Source: Planctomycetota bacterium (GTDB taxonomy: Bacteria; Planctomycetota; Phycisphaerae; WQYP01). From it: a stretch of 61,525 nucleotides of DNA. The translations under genes and the position numbers were made by a program. Under the pieces are notes generated by a model. That model saw nothing but the letters and a program-made list of their open reading frames with translations. It did no database searches and was not told the origin of the DNA. Positions 46,549 to 55,919 of this stretch are shown here, one piece after another. Location: assembly GCA_021827645.1 (NCBI GenBank), contig JAKAVA010000027.1, forward strand, positions 1 to 61,525. The letters are read 5' to 3'. Position 1 is the stretch's first letter. The number at the start of each line of letters is the position of its first letter.

Positions 46549-47634
46549 TCATCCGGGTATGGCGGACGCCACTACCTCCCGGCCCGCTGTTGTCTCCGAA
46601 TGAATCCGGAAATATTCCAAGGGTGCTGCATGGAGTTGTGTTTCATCAACCGGGATGAAAAACAGGTAAAGGTTCAGCAGCAGAAAGAGCAGCGCCGCAA
46701 CCGAAATCTTCACCCAATATGGAATGATGGCATTGGTGAGTTGACTGAAGCCTCCCTCAAAGATACCTGCGATTACAAACATATGCGCCGAGCCGAGCAG
46801 GAGGCAGATGATATCATGGCGCTGAGCCCGGATGGCGCCCAACACCGACCCATACCTTCCGCCACGGGTGAGTTCGGCGCGGGCGATGATCAGGCCCGCA
46901 GCACTGGCCACACAGATGGCCGGCAACTCAAATGAACCGTGCGGCCCCACCCAGGCCAGCAGATAGGTACCGACGCCATCGGCAAAATATCGCTGCGCAA
47001 GGGAACCCAGCATCATTCCGTTGTAAAAAAGCAGGCCGACGGTGATCACACCGAATATCGTTGCCGTGGCAAAACAGAGGATCCCCACCAAGATATTGTG
47101 CCTGAAGAGCATGACGGTGAACGCAACATTTTGGCTGATCGAGTAGCTGAAATGCTTGCCGGATTGTATGTCGAATCGCTCCTTGACGCGGTGAGCGGGA
47201 CGCTGTCGCCAAAACTCCCGCGGCACAATGGAAAGGGCCGTGGATGGGTGCAGACTGGTCGTTACCCAGCCGAACAGCGTTCCGCCGAACATGACACCCG
47301 CAGCTAAAAGCAGGATCATCCATTGCCGCCTTGCGGTGGCCGGGAAATCATGTCGCAGCAGCCGCCACCATGCCCGAAAGAAAGACTGATGAGGGGGTGG
47401 CGAAAGCGTCTGATACGCCCGGGCCACGAGCCGCTGGAGAAATTCAGTCACCGCAGCACTTCCCCCCGCTGTCCGCATCAGGCTCAGGTCGCTGGAGACG
47501 AGGCGGTAGAGCGTGAAGATTTCCTCAGATTCGGCGGCCGTCAGAGGTTTGCCACGACCATCATAACGATCGAGCAGAGAATGGAGGCGATCCCAGCGGG
47601 GCCGGCGTAACATTATAAAATCATTTAAATTCAC
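46549..47634 (-). CDS. SpoIIM-like membrane protein
   Basis: The 361-residue protein has a soluble N-terminal part (about 100 residues, RWDRLHSLLDRYDGRGKPLT) and then the SpoIIM fold with about five to six helices, including NILVGILCFATATIFGV and GPHGSFELPAICVASAAGL. The PHGxxE motif is typical of the family. In non-sporulating bacteria these genes stand beside moxR. GTG 47634 is chosen because AGGAG lies seven bases upstream; an ATG seven codons later is the alternative. It is the first gene of the minus-strand block. Confidence 0.85.
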   Translation of the reverse strand: MNLNDFIMLRRPRWDRLHSLLDRYDGRGKPLTAAESEEIFTLYRLVSSDLSLMRTAGGSAAVTEFLQRLVARAYQTLSPPPHQSFFRAWWRLLRHDFPATARRQWMILLLAAGVMFGGTLFGWVTTSLHPSTALSIVPREFWRQRPAHRVKERFDIQSGKHFSYSISQNVAFTVMLFRHNILVGILCFATATIFGVITVGLLFYNGMMLGSLAQRYFADGVGTYLLAWVGPHGSFELPAICVASAAGLIIARAELTRGGRYGSVLGAIRAQRHDIICLLLGSAHMFVIAGIFEGGFSQLTNAIIPYWVKISVAALLFLLLNLYLFFIPVDETQLHAAPLEYFRIHSETTAGREVVASAIPG

Positions 47635-48393
47635 CGGACCGCTCCTGCACCGCCGCCATACCGTCACGCCGGCGTCTGTCCAACTGTTATCTTCGCCCCG
47701 TCGGTGCTAAAAATCAATGCGGAGTTCGGCCGGGCTGTCGGTGCCGGTGGAGAGGGGGAAATGGAAAGTCGAACGCGGAGCATATATTGAATCGTGCCTA
47801 CGACTTGATGTCATCTGCTTTTTCTCAAACGAAGAGCCAAGACGACACGACAACGCACGGGTTTTTGCCGGCGCCTTTGCGCACCACTGCGTCCATTGAG
47901 GTAAAAGAGCTAATCTCGTCGTTCGCAGCACGATGCCTGCCTGCTTGCTGACCGTTCAACACTCCCCATAGCACGTCCATATTAAGCCTACTTAAAAAAT
48001 CCACGCCCCAACATTTTGTGTCTACGCTCTTTCGATTGCGGCAGCAACGTGATATCATTAGTTATGGCGTAAGCTTCAGGCTACCTGCACGTTGAATTGT
48101 TTATTCACGAAAAGCCTGATGCTATTTCGCGATTGTGATTTATGTGTGGTCCGAGTTACGGCCCAGAGTTTCTTCGGTATCTCTTGGCGTACCCGCCGCC
48201 ACCCTGAACTAGGATCGCGGCTTTTACGTAACCGAATGTAGTGGCTGGATTGTATTTCAGCCTTCGCACGTCAAGTGCCGATAATACCGCGGTAGGTATC
48301 GCCATCACCGTCAGGAAGGTGGGGCAGCGCCGTCGGATCGCAGCGGTTTTACCGCAGTGCTTTGACGTCCGGAGAAATGTAGACGGAGATATC
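47635..48393. other. Non-coding region between divergent genes
   Basis: About 760 bases between the SpoIIM-like gene and the P-type ATPase gene; promoters for both directions should lie here. No open frame looks protein-like. A minus-strand stretch near 47830-47870 (GTCTTGGCTCTTCG) resembles a degenerate intergenic repeat. No perfect promoter was found by eye. Confidence 0.4.
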
Positions 48394-50472
48394 ATGACTC
48401 AGGCATCTACGGCTCAAGCGGGCCATGACCATACTCACGACCACAAGCACGATCATGCCCATGCCCATGATCATGGGCAGACCGACGGAATCGGTTGTGC
48501 CTGCGGGCATGACCATGGTGAGGGGGGGCACACGCACGCCGGCGTGGGATTGAATTTTCAGTTGACGGTGATCGTCCCGGTCACCGTCGCCCTGCTGATC
48601 TTGGCGATGATCTTTTATCAATTTCCGCATGAAGTTCCCCTGGCTCGGGCACTGGGTTTTCTGGCGGCACTGATATCTGGCGGACCGATCATCTTATCTG
48701 CAGTACGAGGGCTGGCTAAAGGACAGACCAATGTGAATGAACTCGTTGCCATGAGTATCATCGGCGCCATCGCCTTGGGATGGCTGATCGAAGCCGGTCT
48801 GGTGGCCCTGATTCTGCAGATTGGTGCGCTGATCGAACAGGTGGCGGCTGAATCCGCCCGCAACGCGATCCTCGCTCTTCAAAATTTGGCACCTGTCCAC
48901 GCCCGCGTTCGTCGGGATGGAGTTGATACCATTATCGGCGCCGAACAGTTGAAGGTGGGAGACCTCCTGGTCATACAACCCGGCGAGCGTATTGCGGGGG
49001 ATGGCGAAGTCATCACCGGTGAAACCAGCGTGGATGAATCGATGGTGACCGGCGAATCCATCCCGGTTGACAAAGCCAAGGGATCAACGGTTCTGGCCGG
49101 CACGATTAATCTGACCGGCTCGGCCGAGGTAAAGGTTACGCGTATTGGAGAACACTCTGCGCTCGGCCATACGATCGCATTGGTGCGGCGGGCACAGCAA
49201 TATCAGCCGCGGATTATTCGTGCCGCCGACAAGTTTTTCTCGTTTTATACCCCGATTGTACTGGTTCTCTCGGTGGTCGCGTTCTGGGTAACCCGCACCC
49301 CGATGCGCATGGTAACGATGTGGGTGGTCGGTTGCCCATGTGCCATGTTGCTCGCCTCTCCCCTGGCGATTATTGTTGCGCTGGCTCGGGCAAGCCGCAG
49401 CGGTATCCAAGTGAAAGCCGGGCCGTTTGTCGAGGCGTCCGTCCATCTCGACACCGTGGTTTTTGACAAAACCGGCACTCTGACCACTGGAAAATTTGTC
49501 GTCAGCAGCGTGAGTCCGGCATCCGATATCACTGAAAACGAGCTGCTGCACATGGCGGCAACCATTGAAAATCGCAGCTCCCACCCGCTGGCCAAGGCCA
49601 TTGTCGCCTATGCGCAGGAACGCGGTGTTTCAGTCACGCAGGCGTCGGATATTAAAATTCTGGAAGGGCTGGGAGTCGAGGCGATCATCGACGGCCATAA
49701 AACCCGCGCCGGATCGATTAAACTTCTTTCGCCGGTCGCCGCCGAAGCTGTCAAAAACCTTGAAACACAGCAGAGTGAACTGCCGCTGGTGCCGGTCTAT
49801 ATCACGCAGGGCGATCGGCTTATCGGAGCCATTAACCTGACCGATGAAATTCGCCCCGAGGCCCGGCGCACCATCAAGCGACTGCGTAACCTCGGCATCA
49901 AACGGGTGGTCATGATGACCGGCGACCGGCGGGTGACGGCTCAGATGGTAGGGCGTGCGGTTGGTTGTGATGATGTTTATGCCGAACTTCTTCCGAGCCA
50001 GAAGGAAGAATTGGTACGGCAACTGCAGCGCGGCGATCATGGCGTGGCGATGGTCGGTGACGGCATCAATGACGCCCCGTCCCTCACCGTCGCGACGGTG
50101 GGTATTGCCATGGGTATTCATGGTACCGATGCCGCCATTGAGGCGGCCGACGCCATTTTGCTCAAAGATGATCTGACGCGCATCCCGTTGCTGATTTATC
50201 TGGCCCGTCAGACCAGGACGGCCATCTTTCAAAATCTTGCTTTTGCACTGGTGTTTGCCGGCGTGGCTGAAGTGGCGGCGGCATTCGGGCTTTTCGGTCC
50301 GGTCGTCGCGGCGCTGGTGCACATGATGGCGGTCGTAGTGATAGCCGTCAATTCCGTCCGGCTTGCCGGTGATGTTGGGGTTAACCGTAAACCGTTGCCC
50401 AGTGCGGACCCGGAGGATACGGAATCCGCGGCCCCGGCACTGCCGTCTTCGCCTGCACTGCAACCGGTATGA
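48394..50472 (+). CDS. Heavy-metal P1B-type ATPase with His-rich N-terminus
   Basis: The 692-residue protein pumps metal ions out of the cytosol using ATP. It has the metal-site CPC in VVGCPCAMLLASPLAI, the phosphorylated Asp in FDKTGTLTTG, TGES in the actuator domain, and VGDGINDAPSL. The N-terminal 50 residues hold 13 His and a CxC instead of a classical HMA domain. AVNSVRL in the last helix pair is like the NALRL of Zn/Cd/Pb pumps, so zinc-type substrates are my inference; copper pumps have different residues there. ATG 48394 has GGAG five bases upstream. No metal regulator is next to it. Confidence 0.88.
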   Translation: MTQASTAQAGHDHTHDHKHDHAHAHDHGQTDGIGCACGHDHGEGGHTHAGVGLNFQLTVIVPVTVALLILAMIFYQFPHEVPLARALGFLAALISGGPIILSAVRGLAKGQTNVNELVAMSIIGAIALGWLIEAGLVALILQIGALIEQVAAESARNAILALQNLAPVHARVRRDGVDTIIGAEQLKVGDLLVIQPGERIAGDGEVITGETSVDESMVTGESIPVDKAKGSTVLAGTINLTGSAEVKVTRIGEHSALGHTIALVRRAQQYQPRIIRAADKFFSFYTPIVLVLSVVAFWVTRTPMRMVTMWVVGCPCAMLLASPLAIIVALARASRSGIQVKAGPFVEASVHLDTVVFDKTGTLTTGKFVVSSVSPASDITENELLHMAATIENRSSHPLAKAIVAYAQERGVSVTQASDIKILEGLGVEAIIDGHKTRAGSIKLLSPVAAEAVKNLETQQSELPLVPVYITQGDRLIGAINLTDEIRPEARRTIKRLRNLGIKRVVMMTGDRRVTAQMVGRAVGCDDVYAELLPSQKEELVRQLQRGDHGVAMVGDGINDAPSLTVATVGIAMGIHGTDAAIEAADAILLKDDLTRIPLLIYLARQTRTAIFQNLAFALVFAGVAEVAAAFGLFGPVVAALVHMMAVVVIAVNSVRLAGDVGVNRKPLPSADPEDTESAAPALPSSPALQPV

Positions 50473-50657
50473 AGCCCGGAGTAGGATGTGTTCGTCCCGA
50501 TTTGGATCACGGATGATGAGAAATGACCAACTTTTCAGAGTGTTTCCCGGTTTTGGCATGGCCTTCAGTGCTCTCGCTGCCGTGCATAGGGTTAACACGA
50601 CCACAACGGAAACTTTCATCAGATTCTGATTTCAATCGTATCGAGGAATGATTGTAA

Positions 50658-52793
50658 GTGAAAAGAGCTGAAGTAGTCGCCTTATGGGTCGCCATCGGCC
50701 TGCTCATTGTTACCGGGATACTCGGTATCGCGGTGTATCAATATGGCACGATCTGTTTCTGGGCTGCCGCCCTCGCTGCTGCGGCTCAGACCGTTCTGGG
50801 ATTTTTAAGTTGGTGGGGTCTCAAACTGACGCGCCAGCAGCGGGCGCTCGTCGCCGAGGTGACAACCAAGAGCAAATTTACACCCCTGGCGCCGTTGGGC
50901 TCATTCCACATGAGCTACTCCGATGATGCCGCGCCGGCGCCAACCCCGGTTCAGGAAGTGGAACCTGAAGACATCACCAGCTTGGATACCGGTTTTCAGC
51001 GGGTGATCATCGGACTCTGTGCAGTGATGTTTTTCGTCATTGCCGGGGTGATCGGCTACATGGTCTGGACACAATTTGCCGCCGTCATGCCGGGGACTCC
51101 GATTGTCATATCGCCGCATCCGATTGATCCGGGAGCGGTGGTGGCGGCTATTTTTGCCCTGCTGACTTATCTGCTTTTGGCATCGTTTTCCCGAGTTGAT
51201 CGGCGAACCGAGGGCTTCGGCGAAGCCGCCAACGGAATTGTTATTCTCGGGATACCCGGTGCGGGAGCACTTCTCATTGCCGTGATCGCGGCATGGGCCG
51301 ATACCTATTACGCAACCCAATCGGCCGCGATATTTATCGCGGCGGTTTTGGCCCTGCAGGGGCTGGAACTGCTGATCAATTCTCTGCGTTCCATGGGCTC
51401 GATTGATGAGTTGGAACAGACGGGCATCGACCTGCAGCAGATGCCGCTGGTACCGCTGATCTCCAGCGGATGGATTGTCGGCCTTCGGGTGCTGATGTCT
51501 GAAAGCGTCGGTATGACGCAGCAGGACTCATCGTGGATTCGCGTCTTGGGGCGTTTGCTGCCGCGGGTATTCGTCGCCGGAGTGGTGTTCCTGATCGTTT
51601 TGAGCACATTGCGAATAGTGCCCACCGGTGATGTGGGTATACGCGAGCATCTCGGGGTTACGACGGCCTATGACCTCGCGCATCCTCTGCCCGCCGGTCT
51701 GCACATCATGTGGCCGTGGCCAATTGATAAATTATCATTGATCCCCACGGAAAAAATACACAGCGTCGTTGTGGGGACCGAAGTGGAGCACAAATCCAAG
51801 CTGGGCGAAAGTGTGTTTTCCTTCTGGTCCTCGCATAAATCGAAAGCGGGTTCGGAGTTTGTCACCGGTGATGTCGCCAGCGGCGGTAATTCGTATATGA
51901 AGGTGCAGATAAATACTAAGAACGCCGGCGTTCCAGGGCAGAAGGTAAAAATCTCCACCGCGTCACAATTGCTGGACGGTTTTGTGGTGGCGTGGTGGCG
52001 GGTGAAAAGTCCGGGGCTGTTTTTCCATAATGTTGAAAACCGGAATATTATTGAATATGGCGGCTCAGCCGGCATAGGCAATACGCCGCATTCCAAACCG
52101 ATGGATAAAGTACTCGTCCATCAAATGCTGCTGGCCGCCATCACGCGTGTTTTCGCTCGCCACTCCCTGCATGAAATCCTGGAATCCGAGACGCCGAAAG
52201 TCGTCTCCGAAATCAAAGCGTTCATGCAGAAACGGCTCGACGCCATGCAGAGCGGTATTCAGATTACCAATGTAGACATCAAAGATCTGCACCCTCCCAA
52301 GGGAGTCGGTGGTTACCGCAGTCCGCGAACAGGGCGTTTGATCCCCGGTCCCGCTCGCGCCTTTGAAGAGGTGGTCAGCGCGCGGGAGGAGAAACACAGC
52401 CTCATTCAGGAGGCGAAAATGCGGGCGTTTCAGGATGTCACCATCGCCAATGGCGAAGCAAAAGCCTTGGTATCGGATGCCGAAGCGGTCGCGGCCGAGC
52501 GCGTAGACGCGGAAAAAGGCCGGGCGGCAGCGCTGGTGGCCGAATCTACCGCGTTTGCCAAAGCGGGTACCCCCGCCCGAATCTGGGCGTTTTATCGGGC
52601 GATTGGAAAGGTGTTCCCGGATATCAGCAAAGTCATCCTCGGCCCCGGGGTGCCGCCGCCACAGATATGGCAGCTTGGTCATGCCCATTCGCACATAACA
52701 CTGGCGCCACCTACGACCGCGGGAGATGTAAATTCAGGGCTTAATCCGCCCAATGTGGCCGGTGCGATGGGGGCGTCGCCGCAGCAGCAGTAG
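50658..52793 (+). CDS. SPFH/band-7 protein with multi-helix N-terminal membrane domain
   Basis: The 711-residue protein has an unusual N-terminal half with about six membrane helices (near 8-30, 33-57, 112-137, 158-178, 193-214, 219-240) and a seventh at about 298-318. After that comes an SPFH domain (VPTGDVGIREHLGV, GLHIMWPWPIDKL) with a coiled-coil, Ala/Glu-rich stretch around 570-640 typical of HflK/HflC and flotillin oligomers. It begins the operon with GTG 50658. Ordinary HflK has one anchor helix; this fusion is not familiar. It is followed 75 bases later by an HflC-like gene. Confidence 0.78.
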   Translation: MKRAEVVALWVAIGLLIVTGILGIAVYQYGTICFWAAALAAAAQTVLGFLSWWGLKLTRQQRALVAEVTTKSKFTPLAPLGSFHMSYSDDAAPAPTPVQEVEPEDITSLDTGFQRVIIGLCAVMFFVIAGVIGYMVWTQFAAVMPGTPIVISPHPIDPGAVVAAIFALLTYLLLASFSRVDRRTEGFGEAANGIVILGIPGAGALLIAVIAAWADTYYATQSAAIFIAAVLALQGLELLINSLRSMGSIDELEQTGIDLQQMPLVPLISSGWIVGLRVLMSESVGMTQQDSSWIRVLGRLLPRVFVAGVVFLIVLSTLRIVPTGDVGIREHLGVTTAYDLAHPLPAGLHIMWPWPIDKLSLIPTEKIHSVVVGTEVEHKSKLGESVFSFWSSHKSKAGSEFVTGDVASGGNSYMKVQINTKNAGVPGQKVKISTASQLLDGFVVAWWRVKSPGLFFHNVENRNIIEYGGSAGIGNTPHSKPMDKVLVHQMLLAAITRVFARHSLHEILESETPKVVSEIKAFMQKRLDAMQSGIQITNVDIKDLHPPKGVGGYRSPRTGRLIPGPARAFEEVVSAREEKHSLIQEAKMRAFQDVTIANGEAKALVSDAEAVAAERVDAEKGRAAALVAESTAFAKAGTPARIWAFYRAIGKVFPDISKVILGPGVPPPQIWQLGHAHSHITLAPPTTAGDVNSGLNPPNVAGAMGASPQQQ

Positions 52794-52868
52794 GTGTTTG
52801 GTTCAGGGAATGGAATTTTATCCGGGGCAGTACCGTTTTTCGCCCCAAAGCTAAAGAGGCTCAGCTAT

Positions 52869-53798
52869 ATGCGTAAATTCATCGTTGGAATTCTCCTTTT
52901 TGCAGTTATCGCCGTCATTGTGCTCGATACCTGCACATTTGTGTCCAAGCCCTATCAGAAGGTGCTTATCAGCCGATTCGGCGAGATCATCACCAAGCCG
53001 ACGCGTATCTGCTACAACTGGTATCTCTGCTGGCCGACCGATAAGCTCATCCGCCTCGATATGCGCCTCCACCTTTATCAAAGCAACAACCGTGAGGTAA
53101 CCACATCCGACGGCGAGCCGATCACCATTCGCACCTACGCCCTGTGGAAAATAATAAATCCGCGGCTCTATTACGAAAAATTGCCCGGCGGAACACCCGA
53201 GGTACAGAATTATCTGGACCAGAAAATTGAAGGGACCGTTTTGACCGTCATGGGGCAGTACAAACTCAGTGCGATGTTCAACGTGAACCGGCAGAAACTT
53301 CAGATGCACGCGGCCGAAAAGGAAATCCGCGGTAAAGTCAATGAAAAGCTCAAACCATTGGGTATTTCAATCAAGGCATTGGGTTTTTCACGCATGACTT
53401 TCCCACCGACCGTTGCCGTCGCCGTCTATCATCATATGAGTGCGGAGCGCGAAAAAATCGCCCATAAATATCTCAGCGAAGGTGCCAGTCAGGCCACCAG
53501 TATTGTCGCCGCCGGTAAAGCCAAGGCGACGGAAATTCTCAGTGAAGCCCAGAAGACGGCAACCGAAATTCGCGGCATGGCTGACGCCCAGGCGTACAGC
53601 ATCATCGGCAATGCACAGACTACGCCGCAGGCCCGGAGGTTCTATCGCTTCTATAAATCTCTGGAGCTCTTCAAAAACTCGATGGGCGACAGCACCTACT
53701 GGATACTTTCGCCGGATAACCCGGTGGTCGCGCCGCTCTTCCAGCAGTTGCAGGTTATCGAAAAAAATGCGGCGCATCCGGCCCATCAAACGCATTGA
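52869..53798 (+). CDS. HflC-like SPFH protein
   Basis: The 309-residue protein has one N-terminal helix (FIVGILLFAVIAVIVLDTC), then VSKPYQKVLISRFGEIITKP as the start of the SPFH domain, and an oligomerisation coil with HKYLSEGASQATSIVAAGK and AKATEILSEAQK. It is close in layout to HflC, which with HflK forms a large cage around the FtsH protease; FtsH is not in the window. ATG 52869 is chosen because AGAGG precedes it and the anchor follows; the frame is open 25 codons upstream. Confidence 0.85.
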   Translation: MRKFIVGILLFAVIAVIVLDTCTFVSKPYQKVLISRFGEIITKPTRICYNWYLCWPTDKLIRLDMRLHLYQSNNREVTTSDGEPITIRTYALWKIINPRLYYEKLPGGTPEVQNYLDQKIEGTVLTVMGQYKLSAMFNVNRQKLQMHAAEKEIRGKVNEKLKPLGISIKALGFSRMTFPPTVAVAVYHHMSAEREKIAHKYLSEGASQATSIVAAGKAKATEILSEAQKTATEIRGMADAQAYSIIGNAQTTPQARRFYRFYKSLELFKNSMGDSTYWILSPDNPVVAPLFQQLQVIEKNAAHPAHQTH

Positions 53799-53832
53799 TA
53801 TCAGGCCGATTTAATAAGGGACGCAGTCCACC

Positions 53833-54987
53833 ATGACCGAAGTTCAAGAACGTATGGTAATCGATTCGACCAACGGCCGTTCGCTGACGGTACTTCCCGA
53901 GGAACCGCGCGGTTCGGGCGGTAATCCGTGGTTTTCGGCCCAATATACGCTGATTTATTTTCTCATCGGCGTACTTGTCATCTGGATTCTCAGCGGTTTT
54001 TATCAGGTGGGGTTCGGCGAAGTTGGAGTGGTGGAACGCCTCGGCCAATATCTCACCCTCCCCGACGGGCAGCCTGAACTCTCCGAGCCCGGCCTCCATT
54101 ATCATTTGCCGTGGCCCATTGATAAGGTCTACATCATCCCGCTTAACCGCGAGCACCTTCTGGAGGTGGCTGATTTTGATACCTCTCCGGCTTCCTATGC
54201 CAATATGCGTAAAAAATACATGCGTCAGGGAATACCGCGGCGCGTGGTCGATGCGATTTTCAATCCGTATCTGATTACCGGCGATAAAAATATCCTTCAC
54301 GCCAGGATTTCCGTCCAATATGAAATCAGTAATCCGATGGAATATCTGCTGGCGGTGTATCAGCCGGTCGATGAACCGCGTGGGTCCGCCCGTGACGCGG
54401 CGATCCGGATGCTGGCCAGTCATCAGTTGATCAGTCAGTTAGCGCACGACACGGTGGATGAAGCACTGTACAACAAACTGGTGGTTCAGCAGCAGCTCTC
54501 GAGTCAAAATGCCAATGACCATGGAGGTCTTCAGTCGGCGATCAATGCCGTTAAAATGGGCATCACCATCAAGCGTGTTCAGTTGGAATATGTCCACTGG
54601 CCCCGGGCGGTCAACACAGCATTTACCGCGGCGCTCACCGATCGGCAGGATGAGGCATTAGCCATTCAGGACGCTCTCCGTCAGAGTGACACCGCCATTA
54701 CTGAGGCTCAGGGGCAGGCACAGGCGATTGTGTCGTCCGCTCAGGCTCAGGCGAGCCGCACCATCAGCGAGGCCTCCGCCGAAGCGCAGAAGTTCACGAG
54801 TGTCTACCGGCAATATGTCAAGCATCCCCGGGTCATTACCCTCAAACTGATTGCCGATACGCTGGGCAAGGTCATGCAGAATGCCCGGCGCGTGTTTTTT
54901 GTCCAACCGGGGCAAAGGATGCTCCTCTCGCTGCCGCCGCCGCCTAAAAAAGCATCAGCAGTGGTGGCGAAGCAGCCCGGAGATTAA
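53833..54987 (+). CDS. HflK-like SPFH protein
   Basis: The 384-residue protein has one membrane helix (about 39-61, LIYFLIGVLVIWILSGFY), then the HflK-like GFGEVGVVERLGQY, GLHYHLPWPIDKVYIIPLN and ARISVQYEISNPMEYLLAV. A coil follows (about 270-330). The C-terminus is Pro-rich. The gene starts 34 bases after the HflC-like stop and 42 bases separate it from the ABC ATPase gene. The three SPFH proteins differ in length and probably make a mixed oligomer. Confidence 0.87.
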   Translation: MTEVQERMVIDSTNGRSLTVLPEEPRGSGGNPWFSAQYTLIYFLIGVLVIWILSGFYQVGFGEVGVVERLGQYLTLPDGQPELSEPGLHYHLPWPIDKVYIIPLNREHLLEVADFDTSPASYANMRKKYMRQGIPRRVVDAIFNPYLITGDKNILHARISVQYEISNPMEYLLAVYQPVDEPRGSARDAAIRMLASHQLISQLAHDTVDEALYNKLVVQQQLSSQNANDHGGLQSAINAVKMGITIKRVQLEYVHWPRAVNTAFTAALTDRQDEALAIQDALRQSDTAITEAQGQAQAIVSSAQAQASRTISEASAEAQKFTSVYRQYVKHPRVITLKLIADTLGKVMQNARRVFFVQPGQRMLLSLPPPPKKASAVVAKQPGD

Positions 54988-55014
54988 GCGTTAGCGTACG
55001 CTGGTGATTTTTTT
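54987..55014 (+). terminator. Weak hairpin plus T-run between HflK-like and ABC genes
   Basis: AGCGT at 54987-54991 can pair with ACGCT at 54998-55002, and a T-run ending near 55014 follows. The stem is only five base pairs, so at most it would be a leaky attenuator that lowers expression of the downstream ABC genes. Confidence 0.25.
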
Positions 55015-55028
55015 GGAGATAGATATTC

Positions 55029-55901
55029 ATGGTTGCATCCGGATTTGCCATCCAGACCCGGCAGTTGACCAAAATTTATCCCGGCTTCTGGAAAAGTCAG
55101 CAGGTCGCGGCACTGACAGAACTCAATCTCGCGGTGGAGCGAAGTCAGATTTTTGGTCTCCTGGGCCCCAATGGCAGTGGCAAAACCACGACCATCAAAT
55201 TACTTCTGGGCCTCATCAATCCAACCGCCGGCGACGCACTGGTCATGGGCAAGCCGGCCGGCGATCAGGATACCCGTCGTGTCATCGGTTATCTGCCTGA
55301 AGAGAGCTACCTATATCGCTTTCTCAATGCTCGCCAGACGCTTGATTTTTATGCGCGACTTTTCAATATGAACCGCGCCCAGCGTCGTCGAGCCATCGAC
55401 TATTACCTCGATTTCGTGGGGCTGGATCCCGCAGTGCGGTCGCGGCGGATCGGTACCTACTCCAAAGGGCAGACCCGTCGGGTCGCACTCGCGCAGGCGC
55501 TGCTCAACAATCCTGATCTGGTCATCATGGATGAACCAACTTCCGGTCTCGATCCGGTGGGCATGCTGGAAATTAAAAATATGATCATGCGTCTCAAGGA
55601 TGCGGGAAAAACGGTGCTCCTTTCCAGCCACCAACTTGCGGATGTGGAAGATGTTTGCGATCGGCTCGTGATCCTTTATCGCGGCCGGGTCGAAATTCAA
55701 GGTACGCTTAATGACCTGCTGGAGGTGAAAGACACCTTCCAGCTTGAGGCCCGCGGCGTTACCCCTGAAATTCAGACACAGTTGCTCGAATTCGCTCAGC
55801 GCAGCGGCCTCACCGACGTGCGCACAGGGCGACCGCGGGTGCGCCTCGAGGATATATTCAAGAATCTCGTCGATTCAAAACGCAAGGCTGAACGCCGCTG
55901 A
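55029..55901 (+). CDS. ABC transporter ATP-binding protein
   Basis: The 290-residue ATPase has Walker A GPNGSGKTTTIKLLLGLINP, signature YSKGQTRRVALAQALLNNPD, Walker B LVIMDEPTSGLDPVG and the switch His in SSHQLADVED. The first 25 residues include AIQTRQLTKIYPGFWKSQ, as in ABC-2 exporters. GGAGATAG stands eight bases before ATG 55029. With the permease gene 18 bases downstream it makes an exporter; the substrate is not evident. Confidence 0.92.
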   Translation: MVASGFAIQTRQLTKIYPGFWKSQQVAALTELNLAVERSQIFGLLGPNGSGKTTTIKLLLGLINPTAGDALVMGKPAGDQDTRRVIGYLPEESYLYRFLNARQTLDFYARLFNMNRAQRRRAIDYYLDFVGLDPAVRSRRIGTYSKGQTRRVALAQALLNNPDLVIMDEPTSGLDPVGMLEIKNMIMRLKDAGKTVLLSSHQLADVEDVCDRLVILYRGRVEIQGTLNDLLEVKDTFQLEARGVTPEIQTQLLEFAQRSGLTDVRTGRPRVRLEDIFKNLVDSKRKAERR

Positions 55902-55919
55902 CGGTTCAACGGAGTGTGA

